Part shown: piece by piece, positions 20,590-29,292 of the stretch
How positions within the stretch are numbered: the first letter of the stretch is position 1
How the letters are laid out: each line of letters opens with the position of its first letter
Origin: Anaerobium acetethylicum
Lineage (GTDB): Bacteria > Bacillota > Clostridia > Lachnospirales > Lachnospiraceae
Assembly: GCF_900096945.1 (NCBI RefSeq)
Contig: NZ_FMKA01000014.1
Location: 1-64,000 of the forward strand
DNA: 64,000 nucleotides
Reading direction: 5' to 3'
The notes under the pieces: model-generated
Databases searched by the model: none
What the model was told of the DNA's origin: nothing
The model's input: only the letters and a program-made list of their open reading frames with translations
Translations under genes and position numbers: made by a program

Positions 20590-20631
20590 GGTACCTGACA
20601 CCATAAACTGCAGTTTATGGTGTCAGGTACC
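20590..20631. repeat. 42-bp palindrome copy 4 (perfect)
   Basis: Same 42 nt as copies 2 and 3. Confidence 0.97.
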
Positions 20632-20698
20632 AGTAGGTATGTCGAGTTATAGTTAAAATATTAACCGTAACTTGACTTTTTAAGAGAAAAAGATTAAT

Positions 20699-20989
20699 AT
20701 GTTATCTATGAATAAATTTAAGTTTTTAAGATCCCCTAATGATCTGAATATGGAAATTGCAAATAGAATGAGTGTCAGGAGAAAGGAGAAGAAAATAACA
20801 CAGGTACAGCTTGCTGATTCTTCCAATGTGAGCTTGGGCTCCGTTAAGAGATTCGAGCGTACCGGAGAGATATCATTATCCTCACTTATTAAAATTGCAT
20901 TTGCCCTGGGATGTGAAAATGATTTTGATGAATTGTTTTCTAAGAAGGGATATTCATCCATTCAGGAGGTAATTGATGAACAAAAATAA
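20699..20989 (+). CDS. XRE-family HTH protein, HipB-like antitoxin without an adjacent HipA
   Basis: ANRMSVRRKEKKITQVQLADSSNVSLGSVKRFERTGEISLSSLIKIAFALG. Confidence 0.75.
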   Translation: MLSMNKFKFLRSPNDLNMEIANRMSVRRKEKKITQVQLADSSNVSLGSVKRFERTGEISLSSLIKIAFALGCENDFDELFSKKGYSSIQEVIDEQK

Positions 20990-21107
20990 ATCGCTAAGTG
21001 TAATGTAAAGAAGGAACCAGTGTTCGAAATGACGATTTCACACTGTTTCCTTCTTTGTTTTTTGTGCATTTAAACATAAGAAAAGCTATAATATAAATAG
21101 TAATAAA

Positions 21108-21117
21108 AACCGATAAA
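21108..21117 (+). promoter_or_regulatory. Probable sigma-28 -10 element upstream of flgM
   Basis: AACCGATAAA, identical to the element upstream of fliW; -35 not clear. Confidence 0.45.
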
Positions 21118-21176
21118 CACTGTGAGGAAGTCAATAAGGGATAAAAATGAAGTGAAACAGGAAAGGGGAGGGAATT

Positions 21177-21455
21177 ATGCGCATTGAGGGATACAATCAG
21201 ATCAACAGCATCTACAAGACGGGACAGGTCAAGAAAATCGAAGCACCCGTTAAGACAGGAGCAACAGATCAGGTCCAGATTTCACAGGCGGGACGCGATT
21301 ACCAGATAGCCAAAAAAGCAGTTGCGGAGACACCGGACGTCAGGGAAGAGCTGGTGGACTCGGTAAAAGCCAAAATTGATGCAGGCACGTACAAGGTGAA
21401 TGCAGATGATTTTGCTTCAAAAGTAATCGAAAAGTACAAAAAGAACATGCTGTAA
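21177..21455 (+). CDS. flgM: Anti-sigma-28 factor FlgM
   Basis: MRIEGYNQINSIYK...VDSVKAKIDAGTYKVNADDFASKVIEKY. Confidence 0.9.
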   Translation: MRIEGYNQINSIYKTGQVKKIEAPVKTGATDQVQISQAGRDYQIAKKAVAETPDVREELVDSVKAKIDAGTYKVNADDFASKVIEKYKKNML

Positions 21456-21556
21456 CAGCATGCAAACCTGACCGGCAGCCTGAAAAGCAGGCTGCCGGTT
21501 GTGGGAAAATAGAGAAAAGAGATAATAAAAGCACACAGAGAAATGAGGTATGAAAA

Positions 21557-22072
21557 GTGGCCAGCCTGATGGAAGAATTGATGGATGTATTAGAAAAGGA
21601 AAGTGCTGAGTATGAAGTTCTGCTGGCCCTTTCGACAGAGAAGACGCCTGCAATCGTCTCGGGCGATATACCGGCGCTTCAGACGATCACCGACAGGGAA
21701 CAGACCGTCGTGTCGAACATAGGCGGCCTGGAACGGAAGCGCGAGGAGATTGTAAAAGATATGGCGATTGTCCTGAACAGGGACAGGGGCAGCCTCAGGA
21801 TTAAGAATATTATACAATTTTTGGAAAACAGGCCCGAAGAGCAGAAGCGTCTTGCCATAGTGCATGACCGGCTCAGCACTGCGGTCAGGGGAATGGTGAA
21901 GATCAACGAACAGAACAGGATGTTGATTGCCCATTCCATGGAAATGATAGAATTTGACTTGAATCTCTTCAGGAGCATGCGACAGGCTCCTGAAGTTGCA
22001 AACTATACACGCGGCGCAAACAATGCGGCCGTGCTTACAGGCAGCAGGGGAAGTTTCGACACGAAACAGTAG
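21557..22072 (+). CDS. flgN: FlgN-type flagellar export chaperone
   Basis: Alpha-helical FlgN-like sequence between flgM and flgK. Confidence 0.8.
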   Translation: MASLMEELMDVLEKESAEYEVLLALSTEKTPAIVSGDIPALQTITDREQTVVSNIGGLERKREEIVKDMAIVLNRDRGSLRIKNIIQFLENRPEEQKRLAIVHDRLSTAVRGMVKINEQNRMLIAHSMEMIEFDLNLFRSMRQAPEVANYTRGANNAAVLTGSRGSFDTKQ

Positions 22073-22089
22073 GAAAATGAGGTAGCATA

Positions 22090-23838
22090 ATGGCAGGAAT
22101 GGGAAGTTTATATACAGGATTATCAGGCATCCAGGCAGGACAGAATGCCCTGAACACAACTGCGCATAATCTGGCGAATGTGAATACGACGGGATACGTG
22201 CGGCAGCAGGTGCTTCAGGGAGATGCGGAATATTTCCGTGCAGGAGAAGCCTCCATCAGCAGGATGCAGGCAGGAATCGGCGTAACCACTGAGGACATCA
22301 GGCAGGTAAGGGACTTCTTCCTGGACAAGGCATACAGGACAGAATCCGGCAGGCAGAGCTTTTATGAAACCGGGTACAGCGTCATCGAGGAAGTAGAGAC
22401 GCTTTTTGGTGAGCTGGAGGGCGTTGCGTTCCAGGGGGCCATGACGGACCTTCGGAATGCCATCTCGGAGCTGGCGAAAGACCCTGCGTCAACAGTGAAC
22501 AGGAGCCTTCTGAAGCAGAAAGCGGTGTCCTTCATCGAGCGGGCAGCTGCAGTGACGGAAGGCCTTTCCTTTTATCAGGAGAACCTTGACGTCCAGGCAA
22601 AAGAGACGATTGCCAGGATAAATGAGCTTGGAAGTACGATCAACAGCCTCAACGGGCAGATCCTGAAAATCGAGGCAGGACGGGTCGAAAATGCAAACGA
22701 TTTGCGGGATGCAAGGAACAGCGCCCTGGATGAACTCAGCACGCTCATAAAGACCGAATACAAGGAGGATGAAAATGGACTTGTAACGGTAAACGCTGAG
22801 GGAGTCCAGTTTGTGACCAAGGATTCTGTATACATGATGGAGGCTGCAGAAGATCCGGCTACAGGGTTCGTGGAACCGACCTGGCCACATCTGAAAGGAG
22901 CCAGGGTATTCGATCTTGAAAGCGGATGCTTTTCAGGCAACAACTCTGATATAGGCGGTCTGAAGTCCCTGATCCTTGCAAGGGGAATAAAGGAAGGAAA
23001 CTATACGGATATCCCCGCTGCGCCTGACCGGGCGGATTACGCATCAGGAGCGGAATATGAGGCAGCCCTGACCCAGTATACAAAAGACAGGGATTACTAT
23101 AACAGCAGCGTAGAGGCTTCCATACTCATGAATACCATGGCCGAATTCGACCAGCTCATCCACGGAATCGTAACGGGAATCAACGATGTTCTCTGTCCGA
23201 ATACGGAAATTGAGGGAACGATCGATGGCGTCACCGGCACCTTTACTGTCCTTGATGAGGAAAAGGCCTCCTATGAGAGCGATGGGACCGTCATGGGAAC
23301 AGAACTTTTTTCCAGGAGCGGCGTGGACAGATATGAACTGAAATCCCTCACTCTGGCCGATGGAACGACCAGGGAGGTTTATTTATACAGGCAGGAAGAC
23401 CCAGGCGACATTCCGTCGCTCTACAGCGTCAAGAACCTGGAGGTAAATCCGGCGGTCCTGAAAGATATAGGGAAACTCCCGCTGACAACAGCAGAAGGCG
23501 ATGTGGATTACGACAAGGCCGGGGCGTTAGAGGACATCTGGAGAAAAGATTTTGCATCCCTCAACCCGAATACCCAGGTCGTGAATACGTTCGGAACCTA
23601 CTACAACAGCCTTGTGTCGGCCATCGCAAACGAAGGCTCCGTATACAGGAGCGTTTCAGAGGCGGAAAGGACAACAATCCAGGAACTGCAGAACCAGAGG
23701 CAGTCGGTGGCGGGTGTTTCCTCTGATGAGGAGCTGGCCAACATGATCAAATACCAGAACGCATACAATGCATCGTCGAGATATATGAACGTTGTCAGCG
23801 AAATGCTCGAGCAGATCGTGAGCAGTCTGGGTGCATAA
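22090..23838 (+). CDS. flgK: Flagellar hook-associated protein FlgK (copy 1)
   Basis: GSLYTGLSGIQAGQNALNTTAHNLANVNTTGYVRQ; C-terminal GVSSDEELANMIKYQNAYNASSRYM. Confidence 0.92.
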   Translation: MAGMGSLYTGLSGIQAGQNALNTTAHNLANVNTTGYVRQQVLQGDAEYFRAGEASISRMQAGIGVTTEDIRQVRDFFLDKAYRTESGRQSFYETGYSVIEEVETLFGELEGVAFQGAMTDLRNAISELAKDPASTVNRSLLKQKAVSFIERAAAVTEGLSFYQENLDVQAKETIARINELGSTINSLNGQILKIEAGRVENANDLRDARNSALDELSTLIKTEYKEDENGLVTVNAEGVQFVTKDSVYMMEAAEDPATGFVEPTWPHLKGARVFDLESGCFSGNNSDIGGLKSLILARGIKEGNYTDIPAAPDRADYASGAEYEAALTQYTKDRDYYNSSVEASILMNTMAEFDQLIHGIVTGINDVLCPNTEIEGTIDGVTGTFTVLDEEKASYESDGTVMGTELFSRSGVDRYELKSLTLADGTTREVYLYRQEDPGDIPSLYSVKNLEVNPAVLKDIGKLPLTTAEGDVDYDKAGALEDIWRKDFASLNPNTQVVNTFGTYYNSLVSAIANEGSVYRSVSEAERTTIQELQNQRQSVAGVSSDEELANMIKYQNAYNASSRYMNVVSEMLEQIVSSLGA

Positions 23839-23867
23839 AACACCACGAGAGAAAGAGAGGAAAGAAG

Positions 23868-25715
23868 ATGGCATCTACATTTTTCGGACTTAATATTGCA
23901 TCTTCAGGCCTGTATACCTACCAGACAGCCTTAAATACCACAGGAAACAATATAGCGAACGTGCAGACTGAAGGCTACACCAGGCAGGAGGCGGTGCAGA
24001 AGGCATCGGAAGCCATCCGTACCAGCCAGAAATACGGGACCCTTGGTTCGGGAGTTGAGACCACGGAAATCAGGCAGATCAGGAACCTTTATTATGACGT
24101 GAAATACTGGAACAACAGCACGAGCCTGGGCGAATATTCCACAAAATCCTATTACATGGCCCAGATCGAGGACTATTTCGAAGAGGTGAATAAGGACGGC
24201 TTCACGGCGGCCTTTGACGAGATGTTCAACAGCCTGGAGGAAGTGAGCAAAAATGCTTCCGATGTATCGGTGCGGAACCAGTTCATCAATTCCGCAGAGA
24301 CCCTGGCGGAATATTTCAACAGTCTTTCCACCGGACTGGGGAACATACAGAAAGACTGCAATGAAGAAATCAAAAACAAGGTGAGCCAGATCAATACCTT
24401 TGCCCAGGAAATCGCATCCCTCAACAAGCAGATCAATGTCGTGGAGCTTACCGGGGAAAATGCCAACGACCTGAGGGACCAGAGAGCCCTTCTCGCAGAC
24501 AGGATTTCCGAAATCGTTCCCATTGAAGTGAAAGAAGGGCGCATGGCGGAAAGCAGTCCGGGCGTCGGGGAAACGGGCGCAACGACCTACGAAATCACCA
24601 TATCGGGACAGTCTCTTGTGGACACCTTCGAATACAACACCCTGGAGACAGTTCCAAGGGAGACACGGGTGAACCAGTCGGACATGGACGGCCTTTACGA
24701 CATACAGTGGTCTAACGGCCTTGACTACAGCATGTCGGGAACCGGAGTGGGAGGCGGCCTGAAAGCCCTCACCGATATCCGTGACGGAAATAATGCAGAC
24801 AACTTCACCGGGAAGATAGGAGCTTTCGGCAGCGCTCCTGCTGAGGATGGACAGGCAGGGACTGTGACCACGGTCAGGATTGAAGGTACGGGATTCACGG
24901 ACATCAACAAGGCGACGCTTCCGGAAACAGGGACCATCGTGCTGAAGAACAAGGAATACACCTACAGCAGTTTTTCCTATGACAGCGCGTCGCAAACCTA
25001 TACCTTTACCCTGACGGAGACCGTTGACAACGCATCCCAGGCGGCAATGCAGGGACGTGATGCCAAAGTGGGCGAGGCCGTGGACTATCTCGGCATACCC
25101 TACTACATGTCCCAGCTGAACGAATTCGTAAGGGCATTTGCAGGAGAGTTCAACAAGATCCACCAGACCGGACAGGATCTGAACGGCAGCCAGGGCGGCA
25201 TTTTTTTCACAGGCGAGGATGCCCTGGACAGCACCAGGGAATATGGGCTGACTGTACAGGCGGGTGAAAATGGGACCACCTACAGCTCGAAGGATGACAG
25301 CCTTTACAGGCTGACTGCGGCAAATTTTACGGTTTCGGCAAAGCTGCTGGAGGATCCGAAGCTTCTTGCATCCACGACGGACCTCAGCCAGGGCATAAAC
25401 GGAAATGATGTCGTTGAAAAGCTTCTGAAGCTCAAAAGCGACACAGTCATGTTCCGCGGCGGATATGCCTCTGAATTCCTCCAGTCGGTACTTTCCGACA
25501 TAGCGGTGGATGCCCAGAAGGCAGACAGCTTCGAAGCGAATTATTCAAATATATCAAAATCCATCGTGAAGCAGCGCCTTTCGGTTTCCGGCGTGGACAG
25601 CGATGAAGAGGCCCTCAACCTGGTAAAATACCAGAACGCATATAACCTCAATGCGAAAATGATAACGGTCATGAGCGAAATCTACGACAAGCTCATAAAT
25701 GAGACAGGCGTATAA
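23868..25715 (+). CDS. flgK: Flagellar hook-associated protein FlgK (copy 2, divergent)
   Basis: FFGLNIASSGLYTYQTALNTTGNNIANVQTEGYTRQ; C-terminal GVDSDEEALNLVKYQNAYNLNAKMI. Confidence 0.9.
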   Translation: MASTFFGLNIASSGLYTYQTALNTTGNNIANVQTEGYTRQEAVQKASEAIRTSQKYGTLGSGVETTEIRQIRNLYYDVKYWNNSTSLGEYSTKSYYMAQIEDYFEEVNKDGFTAAFDEMFNSLEEVSKNASDVSVRNQFINSAETLAEYFNSLSTGLGNIQKDCNEEIKNKVSQINTFAQEIASLNKQINVVELTGENANDLRDQRALLADRISEIVPIEVKEGRMAESSPGVGETGATTYEITISGQSLVDTFEYNTLETVPRETRVNQSDMDGLYDIQWSNGLDYSMSGTGVGGGLKALTDIRDGNNADNFTGKIGAFGSAPAEDGQAGTVTTVRIEGTGFTDINKATLPETGTIVLKNKEYTYSSFSYDSASQTYTFTLTETVDNASQAAMQGRDAKVGEAVDYLGIPYYMSQLNEFVRAFAGEFNKIHQTGQDLNGSQGGIFFTGEDALDSTREYGLTVQAGENGTTYSSKDDSLYRLTAANFTVSAKLLEDPKLLASTTDLSQGINGNDVVEKLLKLKSDTVMFRGGYASEFLQSVLSDIAVDAQKADSFEANYSNISKSIVKQRLSVSGVDSDEEALNLVKYQNAYNLNAKMITVMSEIYDKLINETGV

Positions 25716-25838
25716 GAGACTACAGAATGAGAATAACCAACGGGACTGGTATGTAGGAGACTACAGAATAAGAATAACCAACGGGACTGGTGTGTAGGAG
25801 ACTACAGAATAAGAATAACCAACGGGACTGGTGTATAG
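25716..25838 (+). repeat. Three tandem 41-bp repeats copying the flgL translation start region
   Basis: Units start at 25716, 25757, 25798; flgL start region is the fourth, diverged unit at 25839. Confidence 0.95.
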
Positions 25839-25849
25839 GAGGCAACATA

Positions 25850-27331
25850 ATGAGAATAACCAACGGAATGATGCTCGGGAACTCCCTGACCAATATAAAT
25901 GCAAACAAGACAACTCTGGACATTCTGAACACACAGATGTCGACCCAGAAGAAGATCGCAAGGCCTTCTGACGACCCGGTCGTTGCAATCAGGGCCCTGA
26001 GGCTCAGGAGCAACCTGAACGAACTGAACCAGTACTATGAAAAAAACATCACAGATGCAAATGCCCTCCTGGAAGTGACAGAAGAAGCCCTGACAAACAT
26101 GAGGGACATCGTAAAGGACGTCTACAGCGGCTGCGTCCAGGGATCCAACGGAACCCTCACAGCCCAGGACCGTTCCGCCATTGCAGAGAATTTCCAGGCC
26201 CTGAAGGAGCAGTTCTATGCCGAGGGAAACGCCGATTATGCCGGGAGGAATCTGTTTACAGGATACAAGACTGACAAGGACCTGACCTTCGGAGGCGATG
26301 ACAGCACGGCTTCCTATAGCATAACGGAAACCTTTTCTGCAGATGACGTGGAGTCTGTCACCTGCATTTCCAATGGGCTTGTCCTGGACAAGAACAATCC
26401 GGCGGTGATTGCAGCAGCAGACATGCCGGCAAGCACCACCGTATACAGGATGCGACTTGCTTACAGCGGCCTTGATGGGCTGGCAGGCGGCACAGGCAGC
26501 CTCACCTATACGGACAACGACGGAAATATCCAGACCGTGGCCGTTACCGGCTATGAAAGCGCTTCGGATGAAGCATATCTTGCAACCCCGGCTGGCGGAA
26601 TCAGCTACATTGCCGAGACGGGGGAACTGATTCTGGGAGAGGAAATCAGCAAAACCCTGCGTTCCCTTGAGAAACCTGATTCCATAAGCTTCACTTATGA
26701 AAAGACGGGATTCGATCAGGGCGAATTGAAGCCTGAGCATTACTTCGACTGCCAGGACAAGACGGATCCGGGAAACGTCATCCCATATACGAAGGAAGCC
26801 CAGAGCGTGGAATACACCATAAACTTCAACCAGAAGCTGAAGGTCAATACCGAAGGCAGCGACGTCCTGACGCATAGTGTTGGAAGAGACATAGACGAAA
26901 TCCTGGAATCTATAAACGATGTGACGGCGGCAGAAAAAAAGGCGGCCGATATCAAATCCATGCTGGAAGATTCACAGTACGAAGGCAGCAGGCAAGCCCT
27001 GACCTCCATGCTCGAGGCAGCGGAAAAAGAACTGACCCTGAAATCCGACAGGATGCAGAAGCTCTTCGAAGCCGCCCAGACAAAATTCCAGAATCATGAA
27101 ACAGACATAAACCTGCAGATCACGGACGTGGGCAGCAGGGTCAACAGGCTCGAGCTCACCCAGAGCAGGCTGGCAGCCCAGCAGACCAGCTTCGAGAAGC
27201 TCCAGTCCGAAAACGAGAATCTGGAGCTGTCGGATGTGCTCATCCAGTACACGGCAGCCAAGAACTCCTACGAGGCGTCCCTTACGGCGGCAAGCAGGAT
27301 CGTGCAGAAGTCGCTGCTGGATTTCCTGTAG
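25850..27331 (+). CDS. flgL: Flagellar hook-associated protein FlgL
   Basis: MRITNGMMLGNSLTNINANKTTLDILNTQMSTQKKIARPSDDPV. Confidence 0.92.
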   Translation: MRITNGMMLGNSLTNINANKTTLDILNTQMSTQKKIARPSDDPVVAIRALRLRSNLNELNQYYEKNITDANALLEVTEEALTNMRDIVKDVYSGCVQGSNGTLTAQDRSAIAENFQALKEQFYAEGNADYAGRNLFTGYKTDKDLTFGGDDSTASYSITETFSADDVESVTCISNGLVLDKNNPAVIAAADMPASTTVYRMRLAYSGLDGLAGGTGSLTYTDNDGNIQTVAVTGYESASDEAYLATPAGGISYIAETGELILGEEISKTLRSLEKPDSISFTYEKTGFDQGELKPEHYFDCQDKTDPGNVIPYTKEAQSVEYTINFNQKLKVNTEGSDVLTHSVGRDIDEILESINDVTAAEKKAADIKSMLEDSQYEGSRQALTSMLEAAEKELTLKSDRMQKLFEAAQTKFQNHETDINLQITDVGSRVNRLELTQSRLAAQQTSFEKLQSENENLELSDVLIQYTAAKNSYEASLTAASRIVQKSLLDFL

Positions 27332-27534
27332 AATTCCAGGCTTTCTGAAACGCCAGGAACCATATGGTCCTGCGTGGCTGCTGTCCCTGCGCTTTTCGTG
27401 ATTGCCGCTTCGCTGCACGCGAAAAGAAACCTCGTGCTGCGGCGCTATTGAACAGCTGCCATAAAAACAAAAAAATTAGACAAAAATAAAGGAAATAGTA
27501 GTACAGAATCCCCGGTTCTATGGTAAAATAAATC

Positions 27535-27586
27535 GTAGCTATTAAGAACTCCTGTCTTGCGAGGTGTTTTTATGCTGAATAGCTAC
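27535..27586 (+). other. Stem-loop upstream of csrA
   Basis: GTAGCTATT...AATAGCTAC closing stem. Confidence 0.5.
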
Positions 27587-27657
27587 AATAAGTGGAAGAA
27601 GTATTTCAGAATGTGAGGGCATTCAAAAAGGACGTTAACAGAAGGGCGGTGGGGAAG

Positions 27658-27876
27658 ATGCTGGCACTCTCGAGAAAAAAGAATGAAGCGATTGTCATCA
27701 ACAACAATATTGAAATCACTATTCTTGATATCAAAGGCGATCAGGTGAAAATAGGCATCTCTGCTCCAAAAGAAGTTCCTGTATATCGCAAGGAAATTTA
27801 TTTGCAGATTCAGGAAGCTAATAAGGCGGCGGCAGATGCAGAAGGACTTGATGCTTTAAAAGAACTTCTTAAATAG
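27658..27876 (+). CDS. csrA: Carbon storage/translational regulator CsrA
   Basis: [48 protein letters not shown]. Confidence 0.95.
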   Translation: MLALSRKKNEAIVINNNIEITILDIKGDQVKIGISAPKEVPVYRKEIYLQIQEANKAAADAEGLDALKELLK

Positions 27877-27887
27877 TAGGAATAAAA

Positions 27888-27921
27888 AAAGGACGAAATC
27901 CCGAGGGTTTTGTCCTTTTTT
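27888..27921 (+). terminator. Intrinsic terminator after csrA
   Basis: GGACGAAATCCCGAGGGTTTTGTCC followed by T-run. Confidence 0.85.
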
Positions 27922-28148
27922 GCTGGATAAAAAAGTGAAAGACAGCACTTTGCGGTTAAGTACTCAAATATCATGCCGATATATAATGTGAGTAAGAACA
28001 AGTTGTTTCTTACTGGTGATGAGGCAAAGTGGCGCATACAGCCAGTATGCATTGTCACAAAATTCAATAGCAGGATTGCAAAAATGCTGAATATCAGATG
28101 AGTGTTGAAAAACACGAAAGTATGATGATTGCAGAATGCGAATGAAAA

Positions 28149-28400
28149 GACATCAGAGCGGACATCAGAGCGGACATCAGAGCGGACATCGGAGCGGACA
28201 TCAGAGCGGACATCAGAGCGGACATCAGAGCGGACATCAGAGCGGACATCAGAGCGGACATCAGAGCGGACATCAGAGCGGACATCAAAGCGGACATCGA
28301 AGCGGACATCAGAGCGGACATCAGGGCAGACATCAGAGCGGACATCAGAGCGGACATCAAAGCGGACATCATGGGGACATCAGGGGTACATCAGAGCGGA
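28149..28400. repeat. About 21 tandem copies of a 12-bp unit, GACATCAGAGCG
   Basis: Near-identical 12-nt periodicity; open in forward frames (TSER/HQSG) and in reverse (MSAL). Confidence 0.97.
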
Positions 28401-28427
28401 AATTAGGTATCAAAGTTTTAGAAAAAA

Positions 28428-28467
28428 GCTGCAAAACTGATTTGGGGTCAGTTTGCAGCTTTTTTTG
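28428..28467 (+). terminator. Intrinsic terminator after the 12-bp repeat
   Basis: GCTGCAAAACTGATTTGGGGTCAGTTTGCAGC then T7. Confidence 0.88.
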
Positions 28468-28618
28468 CGCATTATGCGGTCTGCAAATCCGGACATGCCT
28501 TTTGGTACAGCGATGCAGGGGTCGGCGGTGGAATAAAGTTCCAGGCAGAGGGCGGTATTCATTCGTGTTATGGAGGGAATGAAATCCCTTCAATTAGAAA
28601 AAACGTTTTCCAAAAAAC

Positions 28619-28645
28619 TAAGGAAATCTTCTAAATAACCGATAA
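28619..28645 (+). promoter_or_regulatory. Sigma-28-type promoter upstream of fliW
   Basis: TAAG-N15-ACCGATAA. Confidence 0.7.
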
Positions 28646-28723
28646 ACATTTTGAGAACAACAATCAGGGGCATGAAAGCAGGGGTTATGCGGAAGGCCTG
28701 AACATGAAGGATTAGGTGAGACG

Positions 28724-29194
28724 ATGAGAATAATGACAAAAGCCTTTGGGGAGGCGGAAATTGACGACAGTAAAAAGCTTCATTTTGAGAACGGAATCAT
28801 CGGATTCCCGGACATGAAGGATTATGTCCTGCTGTTCGACAGCGAAGGAGAGGACGAAGGAAAGCGTGCTTCCGTCATGTGGCTTCAGTCGACAGAGGAA
28901 CCGATGCTGGCGCTGCCGGTGATGGATCCGCTGCTTGTGAGCGACTGCTACCAGCCATTCTTTGACGCAGCAGTCCTGTCATCCTTAGGGGAGACCCGGG
29001 AAGATCTGATGGTGCTATGTGCGCTGACAGTACCTTCCAAAATAGAGAACATGACAATGAACCAGAAGGCTCCGATCCTGATCAATCCGGCAACGAACAA
29101 AGCCTGCCAGATTATCTTGGAAAATCCGGAGCTTCAGATAAAATATCCTGTTTATGAAATTTTAAAAAGACGGCAGGAGAAGGCGAGCGCATAG
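28724..29194 (+). CDS. fliW: Flagellar assembly factor FliW
   Basis: Opening IDDSKKLHFENGIIGFPDMKDYVLL and the final LENPELQIKYPVYEILKRR. Confidence 0.92.
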   Translation: MRIMTKAFGEAEIDDSKKLHFENGIIGFPDMKDYVLLFDSEGEDEGKRASVMWLQSTEEPMLALPVMDPLLVSDCYQPFFDAAVLSSLGETREDLMVLCALTVPSKIENMTMNQKAPILINPATNKACQIILENPELQIKYPVYEILKRRQEKASA

Positions 29195-29292
29195 CAGCCG
29201 GAAAAGAGAACTGACAGAAGCAGGAGAGTGCCGCTAACGTAAGGGGAATCTCCTGCTTCATCATGAATGAAAAACGTTAGGAGGAGACATCA

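Noticed and set aside
23931-25163. 410-aa ORF on the minus strand
   Set aside because: Antisense shadow of the second flgK; no recognisable motifs and the sense frame is clearly coding.
25802-26875. 357-aa ORF on the minus strand
   Set aside because: Antisense of flgL in GC-biased codons; not credible as a gene.
28094-28372. (MSAL)n ORF on the minus strand
   Set aside because: Product of the 12-bp repeat being stop-free in several frames; no independent coding evidence.
28149-28400. Tandem array considered as a CRISPR array
   Set aside because: Direct 12-bp repeats without unique spacers and no cas genes in the window.
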